64,000 nucleotides of DNA from Gammaproteobacteria bacterium (GTDB lineage: Bacteria > Pseudomonadota > Gammaproteobacteria > Pseudomonadales > Cellvibrionaceae). The notes below the pieces were generated by a model. It did not search any database and was not told the DNA's origin. It saw nothing but the letters and a program-made list of their open reading frames with translations. The position numbers were made by a program, and so were the translations under genes. The stretch is from contig JAGKWO010000007.1 of NCBI GenBank assembly GCA_021151835.1, forward strand, positions 169,517 through 233,516, written 5' to 3'. Position 1 is the stretch's first letter. Every line of letters begins with the position of its first letter. Shown here piece by piece: positions 34,801 to 43,400 of the stretch.

Positions 34801-35432
34801 ACAGTGAAACGAACCAAAGATGTTTGTGCTCCGCCACTGTCCTTAAGGAAAATTTTATCGGGGGTAGCATTGGTAAACTGAATTGATTGAATAGTGTCCT
34901 GAGCGATGACCAGAGTTTTTCTTGCCACTTTCGGTGTTTCTTGAAGTGTTGCTGTGGCGGTAACTTCATCATCACCGACACATCCCTTCGCTGTATAGGT
35001 AATGGATGCCTGGCCGTTTTCGGTAGTGACTTTATTTGTGCTTGTTTGCGCGCCGCCTATCCCTACAGCCAGCGTTGCCTCCCCTGCTGCATAGCAGCGT
35101 GAGTTGAAAGTCACCTGGATCGGAGCGGTAACCAATGTGTTGGTGCTGCTGACGATGCTTACAGTCAATGTAGTGGCGCCACCTGCGGGAATTTGCTCGG
35201 TAGTATGACTAACAGCAATTTCATTTGCGACGAAGCTGCTACCATCCCCACGGCCAATTGCGACTGGTGATGTGGTATCGACAGCCCCGGAGCTGAAACT
35301 GCTTGCGGCGGAGCTGGCACTGCTTGAGCTTGGTCTTGGATCCAGTGGAGAGCTTGAGCCGCCACCACATGCGGATAATATTAGGCTGATAAATACTGCA
35401 CTAACGATCTTCGTTGTTTTTAGGGTATGCAT
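31896..35432 (-). CDS. Ig-like (invasin/Big-1-type) surface lipoprotein with duplicated halves
   Basis: A 1178-residue lipoprotein. Signal peptide with lipobox LSAC (Cys22), then a Ser-rich linker (SSSSASSAASSFSSG) of Cellvibrio style. Two homologous halves follow (about 60-600 and 610-1178). Each carries Big-1-like Ig domains and an Asp-rich segment with EF-hand/dockerin-like loops: DIDSDGLY, DKNENGTWD, DLNRNQKYD in the first; DTNGNGQYD, DKNQNGIYD in the second. Paired cysteines recur in equivalent places (RCYAAGEA/PCVANGTA; GCVGDD/GCTGED). A surface adhesive or matrix role is likely; Ca2+ binding at the DxNxNGxxD loops is inferred. ATG 35432 is preceded by AGGAAG; upstream in-frame residues are not signal-like. 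Confidence 0.85.
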   Translation of the reverse strand: MHTLKTTKIVSAVFISLILSACGGGSSSPLDPRPSSSSASSAASSFSSGAVDTTSPVAIGRGDGSSFVANEIAVSHTTEQIPAGGATTLTVSIVSSTNTLVTAPIQVTFNSRCYAAGEATLAVGIGGAQTSTNKVTTENGQASITYTAKGCVGDDEVTATATLQETPKVARKTLVIAQDTIQSIQFTNATPDKIFLKDSGGAQTSLVRFTVLGSTGAPIKDVPIAFTLSTDVGGIQLTNATAITDKAGIASTTVQAGTIPTAVEIIATESVSKISGRSNKLSIGTGMPDQKSFSIAASRFNPPGWNRDGETVNIVVRMADAFNNPPPDNTSVQFTAEGGVIDPNCTTKNGECTVVWKSQTNRPSNGRVTIRATTLGNESFVDIDSDGLYTPGVDKFNTFNPPSNGNCDPNVPVSTAESNGSDSPCDDLGEAYTDKNENGTWDIGEEFVDLNRNQKYDKENGEYNGVLCATPGNGCSRQAVNIRQDIVLVMSSDMPYSENGLLIGQPDVIEMGANESYSFNVTLADIHGNAMPVGTTVSLITTTASDVTINHNMPSSGVANSLNPTMFTVTLKASKTERPTGSFSIAIKSPYLETAYTTRIIPKPLDNTSAKFLGKGAGNSFQAGAIEVGIGNGVLAPNGSTTLSVNLVDSDGNITSGNATVNFTSPCVANGTAILTNAAGAPTSSISTQTGRASITYKTNGCTGEDVVTATADLASLLVNTATATLNIVNASAQNIAFDKAEPAQISLKGAGGAEISTVSFKVNGQDGLGMAGVPVTLTLNNATGGVCIINNATCVQSIQVTSDANGYVSARVQAGTISTTVRVTASAQNNSNQTIATQSSRLVISTGIPDQDSISLAASERNPPGYIEGYAVDVTVRLADAFNNPVPVDTTVSFTASGGLIEDSCETNEFSTCTVKWFSQSPYPVSGKVTILATTVGNESFIDTNGNGQYDLTDKFATSGSSCGKNTPTPSLENPDPTVACDDVGEAYLDKNQNGIYDLTEEFFIDLFGPNSTLGQDGEWTAANGKYDGALCPATGTACTKNSVTVRADLTLVLASRTVDTIGGTLPGQPGSVTLGLASDPDGNIPLVILLRDHNGNSLPSGTKVTVDTANVTNAIVTLNPNPVVVPASATGATTFNVDLEGHASLAASGSFKIIVEIPAKGSVPGSTTSYITRINN

Positions 35433-35774
35433 GGCGTCTTCCTGGTTACCGACCGTTGATGATGATAAGCCCCGGCGGCTGGTATTGAATTCAATGATAT
35501 AAATGGCATAAAGAATCTGCGCTAAGCTCTTGAGCTTATTGGCACTTGTGGCCAAAGCTTACGTTAGCTCATATCCCCTCAATGATAAAGTCCCGCACGT
35601 TCAAAAAACGCGCGCTGCTGCGCAAATCCCCCCTTATTTGTGGATTTATTGGCATTTTGCTGGCGTGAAGCTCTTTCTTTTGGCGCATTTTGCGCCCGGG
35701 GAGCTTTTATTTCTGCCTACTGGTCCCGCAAGCCTTATAATTCGCGCACATTTTTCCCGGAGTTGAGTTTCCCC
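35433..35774. other. Divergent intergenic region
   Basis: 342 bp between the Ig-like gene and the rRNA methyltransferase gene. It contains a 14-bp palindrome AAGCTCTTGAGCTT at 35524-35537, possibly an operator for either gene; nothing else stood out. An in-frame extension of the methyltransferase to 35640 is judged non-coding. Confidence 0.4.
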
Positions 35775-36968
35775 ATGAGCCTTCCTGTCCTTGTTCTTAA
35801 ACCCCAAGCCGATCGCCGTTTGAAATTGGGGCATCTGTGGATCTATAGCAATGAGGTTGAGATTGAAAAATCGCCATTGAAATCGTTCGGGATGGGGCAG
35901 CAAGCCCTCGTCACCACGCACAGCGGCAAGCCATTAGGTATCGCCCTGGTTAATCCCAATGGCCTGATTTGCGGGCGGCTGGTTAGTCGCGATGAAGAAT
36001 ATCCGCTCAACAAATCCCTTTTGGTACACCGCATCAAGCAATCCCTGGCATTGCGTGAATTGGCATTTGATGAGCCTTTTTATCGCTTGATCTACGGTGA
36101 TGCAGATTTGTTGCCGGGGTTGGTGGTTGATCGTTTTGGTGATTATCTGGTGGTGCAAATCGCGGGTGCAGGGATGGAGCTGGTAAAAGATGAAATCGTC
36201 GCTGCATTGGTGCAGGTTCTTAATCCGGCGGGGATTTTGTTAAGTAACGAGCACAGTGCGCGCGAATTGGAAAACCTGCCTGAATACACCCGGGTGGCCT
36301 ATGGCGAAGTGCCGGAAAAAGTCGAATTGGTTGAAAACAATACCCGTTTTTTAGCGCCGGTGCAGGGCGGGCAGAAAACCGGCTGGTTTTATGATCACCG
36401 GGTTAATCGCGCCCAATTGCAGCAATATGTCCAGGGCAAGCGGGTGTTGGATGTGTTCTCGTACATCGGTGGTTGGGGAATCCAGGCGGCTGTTGCCGGT
36501 GCCAGTGAAGTCTACTGTGTTGATGCTTCGGAAGCTGCCATTGACGCCGTGCTGGAGAACGCGCAATTAAACGGGGTGGAGGATCGCGTTGCGGGTATCC
36601 AAGGCAAGGCAATCGATGTATTGAAAGAGTTGATTGCCAGCGACGAGCGCTTTGACGTGGTGGTGCTGGATCCTCCGGCATTTATCAAGAAGCGCAAGGA
36701 CCAAAAAGCCGGTGAGGCTGCTTATCGCCATATCAATGAATTGGGTATGCGGTTGTTGGGGCGCGATGGTTTGCTGGTGTCAGCTTCTTGTTCAATGCAT
36801 TTGGGCAAAGACACGTTGCTGGAAATAGTCCGCGCCGCTGGCCGCCACCTGGATCGCCATGTACAAATTATTGGCCAGGGCGGGCAGGGGCCGGATCATC
36901 CCATCCACCCGGCCATTCCTGAAACGGATTATTTGAAGGCAGTATTTGCGCGCATATATCTGGCGTGA
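35775..36968 (+). CDS. rlmI: Class I SAM-dependent 23S rRNA methyltransferase (RlmI-like)
   Basis: A 397-residue protein with an N-terminal PUA-like domain (about 1-75, LKPQADRRLKLGHLWIYSNE) and a C-terminal Rossmann methyltransferase domain. Motifs: VLDVFSYIGGWGIQAA (SAM binding), VYCVDASEAAID, VVLDPPAFIKKRKD (catalytic DPP-type motif) and LVSASCSMHL, whose Cys is the expected catalytic residue of m5C enzymes. E. coli RlmI (396 residues) makes m5C1962 in 23S rRNA. Length and motifs agree, though the N-terminal identity is modest. ATG 35775 is chosen. Confidence 0.85.
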   Translation: MSLPVLVLKPQADRRLKLGHLWIYSNEVEIEKSPLKSFGMGQQALVTTHSGKPLGIALVNPNGLICGRLVSRDEEYPLNKSLLVHRIKQSLALRELAFDEPFYRLIYGDADLLPGLVVDRFGDYLVVQIAGAGMELVKDEIVAALVQVLNPAGILLSNEHSARELENLPEYTRVAYGEVPEKVELVENNTRFLAPVQGGQKTGWFYDHRVNRAQLQQYVQGKRVLDVFSYIGGWGIQAAVAGASEVYCVDASEAAIDAVLENAQLNGVEDRVAGIQGKAIDVLKELIASDERFDVVVLDPPAFIKKRKDQKAGEAAYRHINELGMRLLGRDGLLVSASCSMHLGKDTLLEIVRAAGRHLDRHVQIIGQGGQGPDHPIHPAIPETDYLKAVFARIYLA

Positions 36969-36992
36969 TGTTTGGTCATGGGCTGCGCGGCG

Positions 36993-37649
36993 TTAACCGC
37001 GCAAGCTCAGGATTGGCCAGTTGCGCTCACGGGCGATTGCGGACAGTCGCTCATCCGGGTCGACAGCTACCGGATTATCCACTTGCTCCAGCAGCGGCAG
37101 ATCATTAATGGAGTCGCTGTAAAAGTAAGCCCCTTCCAATGAGTGCTGGTTTGATTGCAACCATTCGTGGAGATACGTGATTTTGCCGGCCTGGAAGCAA
37201 GGCGTCCCCGAAAAATTGCCGGTATAGCGGCCATCGATTATTTCCGGATCTGTGGCCAATATGTCGTCCACGCCCAGGCGTTTGGCGATGGGGCGAGTGA
37301 CGAAACCGTTGGTTGCGGTGATGATCAACAGGTGATCGCCTTGTTCGCGATGTTTGCGCAGTAGCGCTTCGGCCTTGGGGAGCATTAACGGCTCAATATG
37401 AGTGGCCATAAATTCATCGTGCAACGCCTGCAATTCCTCTTGCGTATACCGGGTTAGCGGAGCGAGCGAGAACTGTAAGTAAGCGCGGATGTCCAGGGTG
37501 CCGTTTTGGTAGTCCGCATAAAACCGGTCATTGGCGACCCGATAAACTTCTGCATCCACCAATTGTTTTTCCACCAGAAATACGCCCCAGCTATGGTCGC
37601 TGTCACCTGCAATCAGGGTGTTATCCAAATCAAAAATCGCCAGGGCCAC
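36993..37649 (-). CDS. HAD-IB family hydrolase (SerB-like)
   Basis: A 218-residue haloacid-dehalogenase phosphatase. The catalytic loop FDLDNTL gives the nucleophile Asp and acid/base Asp, followed by IITATNGFVTRP (motif 2) and YSDSINDLPLL (the motif 3 Asp pair). The IB subfamily cap is a helical insertion after motif 1. It probably dephosphorylates a small phosphoester; the exact substrate is unknown. GTG 37649 with GAGAGGA 6 bp upstream is the start; an ATG at 37757 adds non-family sequence. In Pseudomonas a HAD gene also precedes rppH. Confidence 0.85.
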   Translation of the reverse strand: MALAIFDLDNTLIAGDSDHSWGVFLVEKQLVDAEVYRVANDRFYADYQNGTLDIRAYLQFSLAPLTRYTQEELQALHDEFMATHIEPLMLPKAEALLRKHREQGDHLLIITATNGFVTRPIAKRLGVDDILATDPEIIDGRYTGNFSGTPCFQAGKITYLHEWLQSNQHSLEGAYFYSDSINDLPLLEQVDNPVAVDPDERLSAIARERNWPILSLRG

Positions 37650-37885
37650 AGTAAATCCTCTCGGTAAGTCACAGTAAATCGAATATCTAGCGGTCTGCGC
37701 TAAATGGCAGGGCGCTAGGATAGCTGGCGCGCCAAAGCGGCTCAATGTTTTATCCATGATTCAGGGTTGCGGCTTTAGGCAGGCCTGATATAGTGCGGAA
37801 AACGCTGTTTTGTGGAGTATGCCCGCATTTAGTGATGCATCAACTACTTCCCGCAGCCAAACTCTTTATTTATGGACAATTCCTT

Positions 37886-38389
37886 GTGATAGATTCAGAC
37901 GGATTCCGCCCTAATGTGGGCATCATACTGACCAATGACCAGGGGCAATTGCTCTGGGCCAGACGGGTTGGTGGGCAGGATGCATGGCAATTTCCCCAAG
38001 GCGGTATTAATCCCAATGAAACGCCCGAACAGGCGCTTTACCGTGAACTGCATGAGGAAATTGGCTTGCGCCAGCAGGATGTCGAAATAGTGGCATGTAC
38101 CCGCGGGTGGTTGCGTTACCGGCTGCCGCATCGCCTTGTCCGGCATAATTCCTTGCCTTTGTGCGTGGGGCAAAAACAAAAATGGTTTTTGCTGCGTATG
38201 TTGAGTGAGGACAGTAAAGTTTGCCTGGATAACGGTGGCCGCGCCGAGTTCGATCACTGGCGCTGGGTGAGTTATTGGTACCCTTTGGGGAAAGTGGTCT
38301 CTTTCAAACGCGATGTTTATCGCCGCGCACTAAAAGAGTTGTCGCTATTCCATTCGCAATTGGAAGGACAATCGACCAGTGTGCGCTAA
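37886..38389 (+). CDS. rppH: RNA pyrophosphohydrolase RppH
   Basis: A 167-residue Nudix hydrolase. Start IDSDGFRPNVGIIL is the RppH N-terminus, then WQFPQGGINPNETPEQA and the Nudix box ending RELHEEIGL. RppH removes pyrophosphate from the 5' end of mRNA and starts RNase E-dependent decay. GTG 37886 is the natural start; upstream in-frame ATGs add residues not seen in the family. The ptsP gene follows 58 bp later, the E. coli and Pseudomonas order. Confidence 0.93.
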   Translation: MIDSDGFRPNVGIILTNDQGQLLWARRVGGQDAWQFPQGGINPNETPEQALYRELHEEIGLRQQDVEIVACTRGWLRYRLPHRLVRHNSLPLCVGQKQKWFLLRMLSEDSKVCLDNGGRAEFDHWRWVSYWYPLGKVVSFKRDVYRRALKELSLFHSQLEGQSTSVR

Positions 38390-38447
38390 TAATCAATTAA
38401 CCGGAGATCGACTGGTTCACTCCGGTCATTAATCGAGCCAGATCCAG

Positions 38448-40715
38448 ATGTTAAATTCACTGCGTTCCATCGTTCAGGAAGTAAACGCCGCGCGCGATAT
38501 GAAAACCGCGCTGGCGATTATTGTGGCGCGCGTGAAGCAGGTCATGAAAACCCATGTGTGCTCCGTATACCTGCGCGATGCCAAGGGTGACTACGTGCTA
38601 ATGGCCACCGACGGCCTTAATGCCGATGCAGTGGGTAAAGTCCGCCTGGCGGCGGGGGAGGGTCTGGTCGGGCGTGTGGTTGTCCGCGAAGAACCGATCA
38701 ACCTTGAGCACGCCGAAGCGCATCCCAGTTATCAATATTTCCCTGAAACCGGTGAAGAGCGTTACAGCTCTTTTCTGGGGGTTCCGATTATCCATCACCG
38801 CAAAGTATTGGGCGTGCTGGTAGTCCAGCAAGTTGAACAGCGCCGGTTCGATGAAGGTGAAGAAGCTTTCCTGGTAACCATGTCGGCGCAACTGGCCGGT
38901 GTTATCGCCCATGCCGAGGCAACCGGCGGTGTGATTCCGGTTGGTGCAAAAGCAGCACAGTCCAAATTTGTGGGGGTGTCCGGCGCATCGGGTATCGCCA
39001 TTGGTGAGGCTGTGGTTATTGCGCCCACGGCGGATTTGCGGTCAGTGCCCTATCAGGCCTGTAAGGATGTTGAGGCGGAAATTACTTTCTTCCAGCGTAG
39101 CCTGGTAGCGGTGCGCGACGATATCAAAGTGCTTGGGGTTAAGCTGAAGGAGCGTATCAATCGCGAAGAGCAGGCGTTATTCGATGCCTATCTGGCGATG
39201 CTGGATGATGCGTCGCTGGGGGGCGAAGTGGTCAGTCGCATCCGCAAGGGCGCGGTCGCTTCCTATGCCTGGAGCGAAGTGATCCTTGAACACGAAAGTA
39301 TTTTTAACAGCATGAATGATCCCTACCTGCGCGAACGGGCAACCGATTTGCGCGATCTGGGGCGCCGGGTGTTGGAGTACCTGCAAGAGTCCAATCAGAA
39401 AACCCGGGTGTATCCCGACAAAACCATCCTGATCGGTGAGGAGCTCACCGCGTCCATGCTGGGCGAAATTCCCAAGGAAAAACTGGCGGGGCTGGTATCG
39501 GTACAAGGTTCATCCAACTCCCATGTGGCGATCCTTGCCCGCGCGATGGATATTCCTACGGTAATGGGCGCCGTGGATTTGCCGTACACCCAGATTGATG
39601 GTCGCCCTATTATTGTGGATGGCTACAAAGGCACCGTGTATTGCGATCCCAACCCGCAGTTGCGCAAGCACTATAAAGCGATCTACCTGGAAGAGCAGGC
39701 GCTGGTAAAGGGCCTCGAAGCGTTGAAAAACCTGCCCTGTGAAACCCAGGACAGATACCGCCTGCCACTGCATGTAAATACCGGCTTGATGGCAGATGTC
39801 GTGCGCTCGCTGGAACGAGGGGCGGAAGGCGTTGGCCTGTATCGCACCGAAGTCCCGTTTTTACTGCGGGATCGCTTTCCCAGTGAGGAAGAGCAGCGCG
39901 CAATTTATCGCGAACAGCTTGAGGCTTTCGCTCCCCATACTGTGACTATGCGCACGCTGGATATCGGTGGCGATAAAGCATTGCCTTATTTCCCCATCGA
40001 AGAAGACAACCCCTTCCTCGGCTGGCGTGGTATCCGGGTCACCCTGGACCATCCGGAAATTTTCCTCGCGCAAATTCGCGCCATGATTAAAGCGAGTGAA
40101 GGGCTGGATAATTTGCGCATCCTGCTGCCGATGATTACCAATGTGCAGGAAGTGGATGCGTCGCGCGCGCTGATCCAGCGGGTCCACAAAGAATTGCTTG
40201 AAGAAGGCTATCGCGTACGCAAGCCGCAAGTGGGGGTTATGATCGAGGTACCGGCAGCGGTTTACCTGGCGCCGGAGTTATCGCGGCGTGTCGATTTCCT
40301 TTCGGTGGGTAGTAACGACTTAACGCAATATTTGCTGGCGGTGGATCGCAACAATGCCCAGGTGGCTGATTTGTACCAGCCATTCCATCCGGCTGTGTTA
40401 CGGGCCTTGCAGTACATTGTGTATGCCGCCCACGATGCGGGCATTAGTGTCAGTATTTGCGGTGAGTTGGCGGGTGATCCGGGGGCGGCCATCTTATTGA
40501 TGGCGATGGGCTATGACGTGTTATCCATGAACGCTACCAACTTGCCCAAAGTGAAATCGGTGATTCGCGGCATTACCTTCGCGCGCGCCAAGCAATTGCT
40601 GGCTGAGGTTATGAGCATGTCCAACGGTGACCTCATCCGCGAGCGCATTGACCGCGAGTTGCGGGAAACTGGTTTAACCCGTCTGATTCGCCCGGTGGCT
40701 TCCGATAGCAATTAG
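38448..40715 (+). CDS. ptsP: PEP-protein phosphotransferase PtsP (enzyme I-Ntr)
   Basis: A 755-residue protein. N-terminal GAF domain (about 15-160; VCSVYLRDAKGDYVLMATDG), then the enzyme I body: swivelling His domain with GSSNSHVAILARAMDIPTV (phosphorylatable His), and the PEP-binding barrel with LYRTEVPFLLRDRFPSEEEQ, RTLDIGGDKALPYF and VGSNDLTQYLLAVDRNN, plus the late CGELAGDPG. It transfers phosphate from PEP to NPr (PtsO) in the nitrogen-related PTS; the GAF domain senses glutamine in homologues. lgt follows 118 bp later. Confidence 0.95.
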   Translation: MLNSLRSIVQEVNAARDMKTALAIIVARVKQVMKTHVCSVYLRDAKGDYVLMATDGLNADAVGKVRLAAGEGLVGRVVVREEPINLEHAEAHPSYQYFPETGEERYSSFLGVPIIHHRKVLGVLVVQQVEQRRFDEGEEAFLVTMSAQLAGVIAHAEATGGVIPVGAKAAQSKFVGVSGASGIAIGEAVVIAPTADLRSVPYQACKDVEAEITFFQRSLVAVRDDIKVLGVKLKERINREEQALFDAYLAMLDDASLGGEVVSRIRKGAVASYAWSEVILEHESIFNSMNDPYLRERATDLRDLGRRVLEYLQESNQKTRVYPDKTILIGEELTASMLGEIPKEKLAGLVSVQGSSNSHVAILARAMDIPTVMGAVDLPYTQIDGRPIIVDGYKGTVYCDPNPQLRKHYKAIYLEEQALVKGLEALKNLPCETQDRYRLPLHVNTGLMADVVRSLERGAEGVGLYRTEVPFLLRDRFPSEEEQRAIYREQLEAFAPHTVTMRTLDIGGDKALPYFPIEEDNPFLGWRGIRVTLDHPEIFLAQIRAMIKASEGLDNLRILLPMITNVQEVDASRALIQRVHKELLEEGYRVRKPQVGVMIEVPAAVYLAPELSRRVDFLSVGSNDLTQYLLAVDRNNAQVADLYQPFHPAVLRALQYIVYAAHDAGISVSICGELAGDPGAAILLMAMGYDVLSMNATNLPKVKSVIRGITFARAKQLLAEVMSMSNGDLIRERIDRELRETGLTRLIRPVASDSN

Positions 40716-40833
40716 CCGATAGCTGCCTGGCAGCATTGGATAGCCAAACAAACTTCGTAAATTATTCGTCGCCCAGTGTTTTTACGCGTCATAATGCCGC
40801 GCTTTAAGCTGGCGTTAGCAAATTCAGGTGTTT

Positions 40834-41724
40834 ATGTTGCAGTACCCCGATATTGATCCCATTGCCTTCACCCTTTTCAAAGACCCGATCCATCTCGGCA
40901 ATCTGGCCATTGGCCCATTTAGCGTGCATTGGTACGGCATCATGTACTTGCTGGCGTTCCTGAGCGCCTGGTTAATTGCGCTATATCGCACCCGGGCGCC
41001 GTATTCACCGGTGAACAAATTCCAGGTCGAAAACCTGATCACCTACGGGGCATTCGGGGTAATCCTTGGTGGCCGCTTTGGCTATGTCCTGTTCTATAAC
41101 TTCGATAAATGGTTGCAAGACCCGCTGTGGTTGTTCCGCGTGTGGGAAGGCGGGATGTCATTCCATGGTGGTTTGATCGGGGTGATCGTAGCGATGTTTA
41201 TTTATTCGCGCCGGATTGGCCGCCCCTTTACCAGTGTGATGGATTTTGTCGCACCCATTGTTCCGCTCGGCCTCGGCTTTGGCCGGCTCGGGAATTTTAT
41301 TGGCCAGGAACTGTGGGGGCGGGTGAGCGATGCGCCCTGGGCAATGGTATTTCCCAAGGCGATGGACCCCGCCGGCGTTGCGCGCCATCCCAGCCAGTTG
41401 TACCAGGCTTTCCTGGAAGGGTTGGTGCTATTCCTTATCGTCTTCTGGTTTTCTTCCAAGCCGCGCCCGCGTTGCGCGGTATCCGGTGTGTTCCTGATTG
41501 GTTATTCCATTTTCCGTTTCAGCGTTGAGTTTGTGCGCGAGCCGGACCAGGGCATAGGTTTTGACTTATTGGGGTGGATGACCCGCGGCCAATTATTATG
41601 TGTCCCTATGTTTGTACTGGGCGTCGGGCTGCTCATCTATGCCTACGGTGTCGTAGCAAAATCTGGCGAGCCGCAACCGAACAATGGCCAAACATCAGGC
41701 GAATCAAACGTTAACACGAATTAA
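40834..41724 (+). CDS. lgt: Prolipoprotein diacylglyceryl transferase
   Basis: A 296-residue inner-membrane enzyme with seven TM helices. HWYGIMYLLAF, GGRFGYVLFY, EGGMSFHGGLIG and the Lgt signature GRLGNFIGQELWGR are present, with the essential residues of that motif intact. It transfers diacylglycerol from phosphatidylglycerol to the lipobox cysteine of prelipoproteins, the step the lipoproteins in this window need. ATG 40834 has CAGG 6 bp upstream; an upstream GTG at 40828 is possible. thyA starts 16 bp after the stop. Confidence 0.95.
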   Translation: MLQYPDIDPIAFTLFKDPIHLGNLAIGPFSVHWYGIMYLLAFLSAWLIALYRTRAPYSPVNKFQVENLITYGAFGVILGGRFGYVLFYNFDKWLQDPLWLFRVWEGGMSFHGGLIGVIVAMFIYSRRIGRPFTSVMDFVAPIVPLGLGFGRLGNFIGQELWGRVSDAPWAMVFPKAMDPAGVARHPSQLYQAFLEGLVLFLIVFWFSSKPRPRCAVSGVFLIGYSIFRFSVEFVREPDQGIGFDLLGWMTRGQLLCVPMFVLGVGLLIYAYGVVAKSGEPQPNNGQTSGESNVNTN

Positions 41725-41740
41725 GTATGCAGGTTTTTTA

Positions 41741-42580
41741 ATGAAGCAATATCTCGAATTAATGCGCGATGTGGTCGATAACGGTATCCAGCGCGGCGAC
41801 CGCACTGGCACCGGGACTCGCTCGGTATTTGGTCGCCAGTTGCGCTTTGACCTCAATGAGGGGTTTCCGCTGGTCACCACCAAAACCGTTCACCTGAAAA
41901 GCGTGATTGTCGAACTGTTGTGGTTTTTGCAAGGCCGCACGGATGTCACTTGGTTGCAGGAGCGCGGTTGCAGTATCTGGAATGAGTGGGCCACTGACAG
42001 CGGTGATCTCGGCCCGGTATACGGTAAGCAATGGCGCAGTTGGGCCTGCCCCGATGGCTCAACGATTGACCAGATTTCCCAGGTGATCGCGCAAATTAAA
42101 AAGAACCCCTATTCGCGCCGTTTGATTGTGAGTGCGTGGAACCCGGCCGATTTGCCCGATGAATCCATGAGCCCCCAGCAGAACGTCGAGCATGGCCGCA
42201 TGGCGCTGGCTGCTTGCCATACCTTGTTCCAGTTCTATGTTGCCGATGGCAAGTTGTCTTGCCAGTTGTACCAGCGCAGTGCCGATTTGTTCCTCGGGGT
42301 TCCATTCAACATCGCCAGCTACGCGTTGCTGACCCATATGATTGCCCAGCAATGTGATCTGGGAGTCGGGGATTTCGTGCATACCTTTGGCGATTGCCAT
42401 CTGTATAACAACCACATTACCGACAGTATCGTATTTGCGCAGTTGGCGCGTGAGCCCAAACAACTGCCCACCCTGAAAATCCTGCGCAAACCGGCATCCA
42501 TTTTTGATTACGAGTTGCAGGATTTTGAATTTGAAGGCTATCAGCCGCACCCGCGTATCGCTGCACCTATCGCTATCTAG
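41741..42580 (+). CDS. thyA: Thymidylate synthase
   Basis: A 279-residue ThyA. Visible landmarks are NGIQRGDRTGTGTRSVFGRQ near the N-terminus, LWFLQGRTDV, the catalytic Cys in ALAACHTLFQFYV, and YQRSADLFLGVPFNIASYAL. It methylates dUMP to dTMP using methylene-tetrahydrofolate and produces dihydrofolate, which the DHFR encoded 71 bp downstream regenerates. A ~15-residue insertion (SMSPQQNVEHGR) before the catalytic loop makes it longer than the E. coli enzyme (264 residues). Confidence 0.96.
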   Translation: MKQYLELMRDVVDNGIQRGDRTGTGTRSVFGRQLRFDLNEGFPLVTTKTVHLKSVIVELLWFLQGRTDVTWLQERGCSIWNEWATDSGDLGPVYGKQWRSWACPDGSTIDQISQVIAQIKKNPYSRRLIVSAWNPADLPDESMSPQQNVEHGRMALAACHTLFQFYVADGKLSCQLYQRSADLFLGVPFNIASYALLTHMIAQQCDLGVGDFVHTFGDCHLYNNHITDSIVFAQLAREPKQLPTLKILRKPASIFDYELQDFEFEGYQPHPRIAAPIAI

Positions 42581-42651
42581 TCGCGTTTGCTGCGTTTAAG
42601 GGTACGGATAATTAGTACGGACAATTAACAGATAAAAAGGGCAAGGTTTTG

Positions 42652-43164
42652 ATGAAATTGGCCATCATTGTGGCGGCAGCCAAAAACGGCACTATCGGGC
42701 GCAACAACCAATTGCCCTGGCATCTGCCCCAGGACCTGAAATATTTTAAATCCGTCACGTTGGGCAAGCCGGTGATCATGGGGCGCAAAACCTACGAGTC
42801 TATCGGCCGGCCATTGCCCGGGCGTACCAATATTGTCATCACCCGCCAGCAGGATTGGCAACCGGCTGCGGGTGTTATCGTGGTTTCCGGCCTTGAACAG
42901 GCAATTGCGGCGGCGCGCGGTGTTACCGCCGGGGTTGTGGATGCAGAGGCGATGATTATTGGCGGAGCCGAAATTTACCGGCTGGCACTCGAACAGGCGG
43001 ATCGTGTGTACCTGACAGAAATTGAAACGGAAATTGAGGGTGATGCGACCTTCCCGGCGTTGCCAGCTACACTGTGGGAACTTGCATCCGCTGTTGCCGG
43101 TGATTCGGCGGCTGAATTACCGCATCGTTTTTGTGTCTATGAACGGCGAGCGCTGGCAGGTTAA
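42652..43164 (+). CDS. folA: Dihydrofolate reductase
   Basis: A 170-residue type I DHFR: IIVAAAKNGTIGRNNQLPWH, LKYFKSVTLGKPVIMGRKTY, ESIGRPLPGRTNIVI and AMIIGGAEIYRLAL (the GG loop). It reduces dihydrofolate with NADPH. ATG 42652 has AAGG 6 bp upstream; the preceding TTG (42649) adds one Met only. Functionally coupled to thyA. Confidence 0.96.
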   Translation: MKLAIIVAAAKNGTIGRNNQLPWHLPQDLKYFKSVTLGKPVIMGRKTYESIGRPLPGRTNIVITRQQDWQPAAGVIVVSGLEQAIAAARGVTAGVVDAEAMIIGGAEIYRLALEQADRVYLTEIETEIEGDATFPALPATLWELASAVAGDSAAELPHRFCVYERRALAG

Positions 43165-43400
43165 TAATCGCTGCCTTATTCAAGTGCAACGCGTGTTACT
43201 TAAATACACGCGGGAAAAATCTATAAGATAAATCGTGGATGTGGGTTAAGGCGCTCATTACAATGCGCCCTTTATTTGCAAACCAGAATTTGCTGTTGCA
43301 AGCCACCGTTGTCTGTTGCAACCAAACCGGATCGGCAGCATCCACAGTTTTTGCCAATGTTTCCAAAAAAACTCATCATCAGGACCCGGTTGGGAGGGGT

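Noticed and set aside
40722..40734. Palindrome GCTGCC-T-GGCAGC after ptsP as a terminator
   Set aside because: It has only a one-base centre and no T-run, and lies between co-oriented genes.
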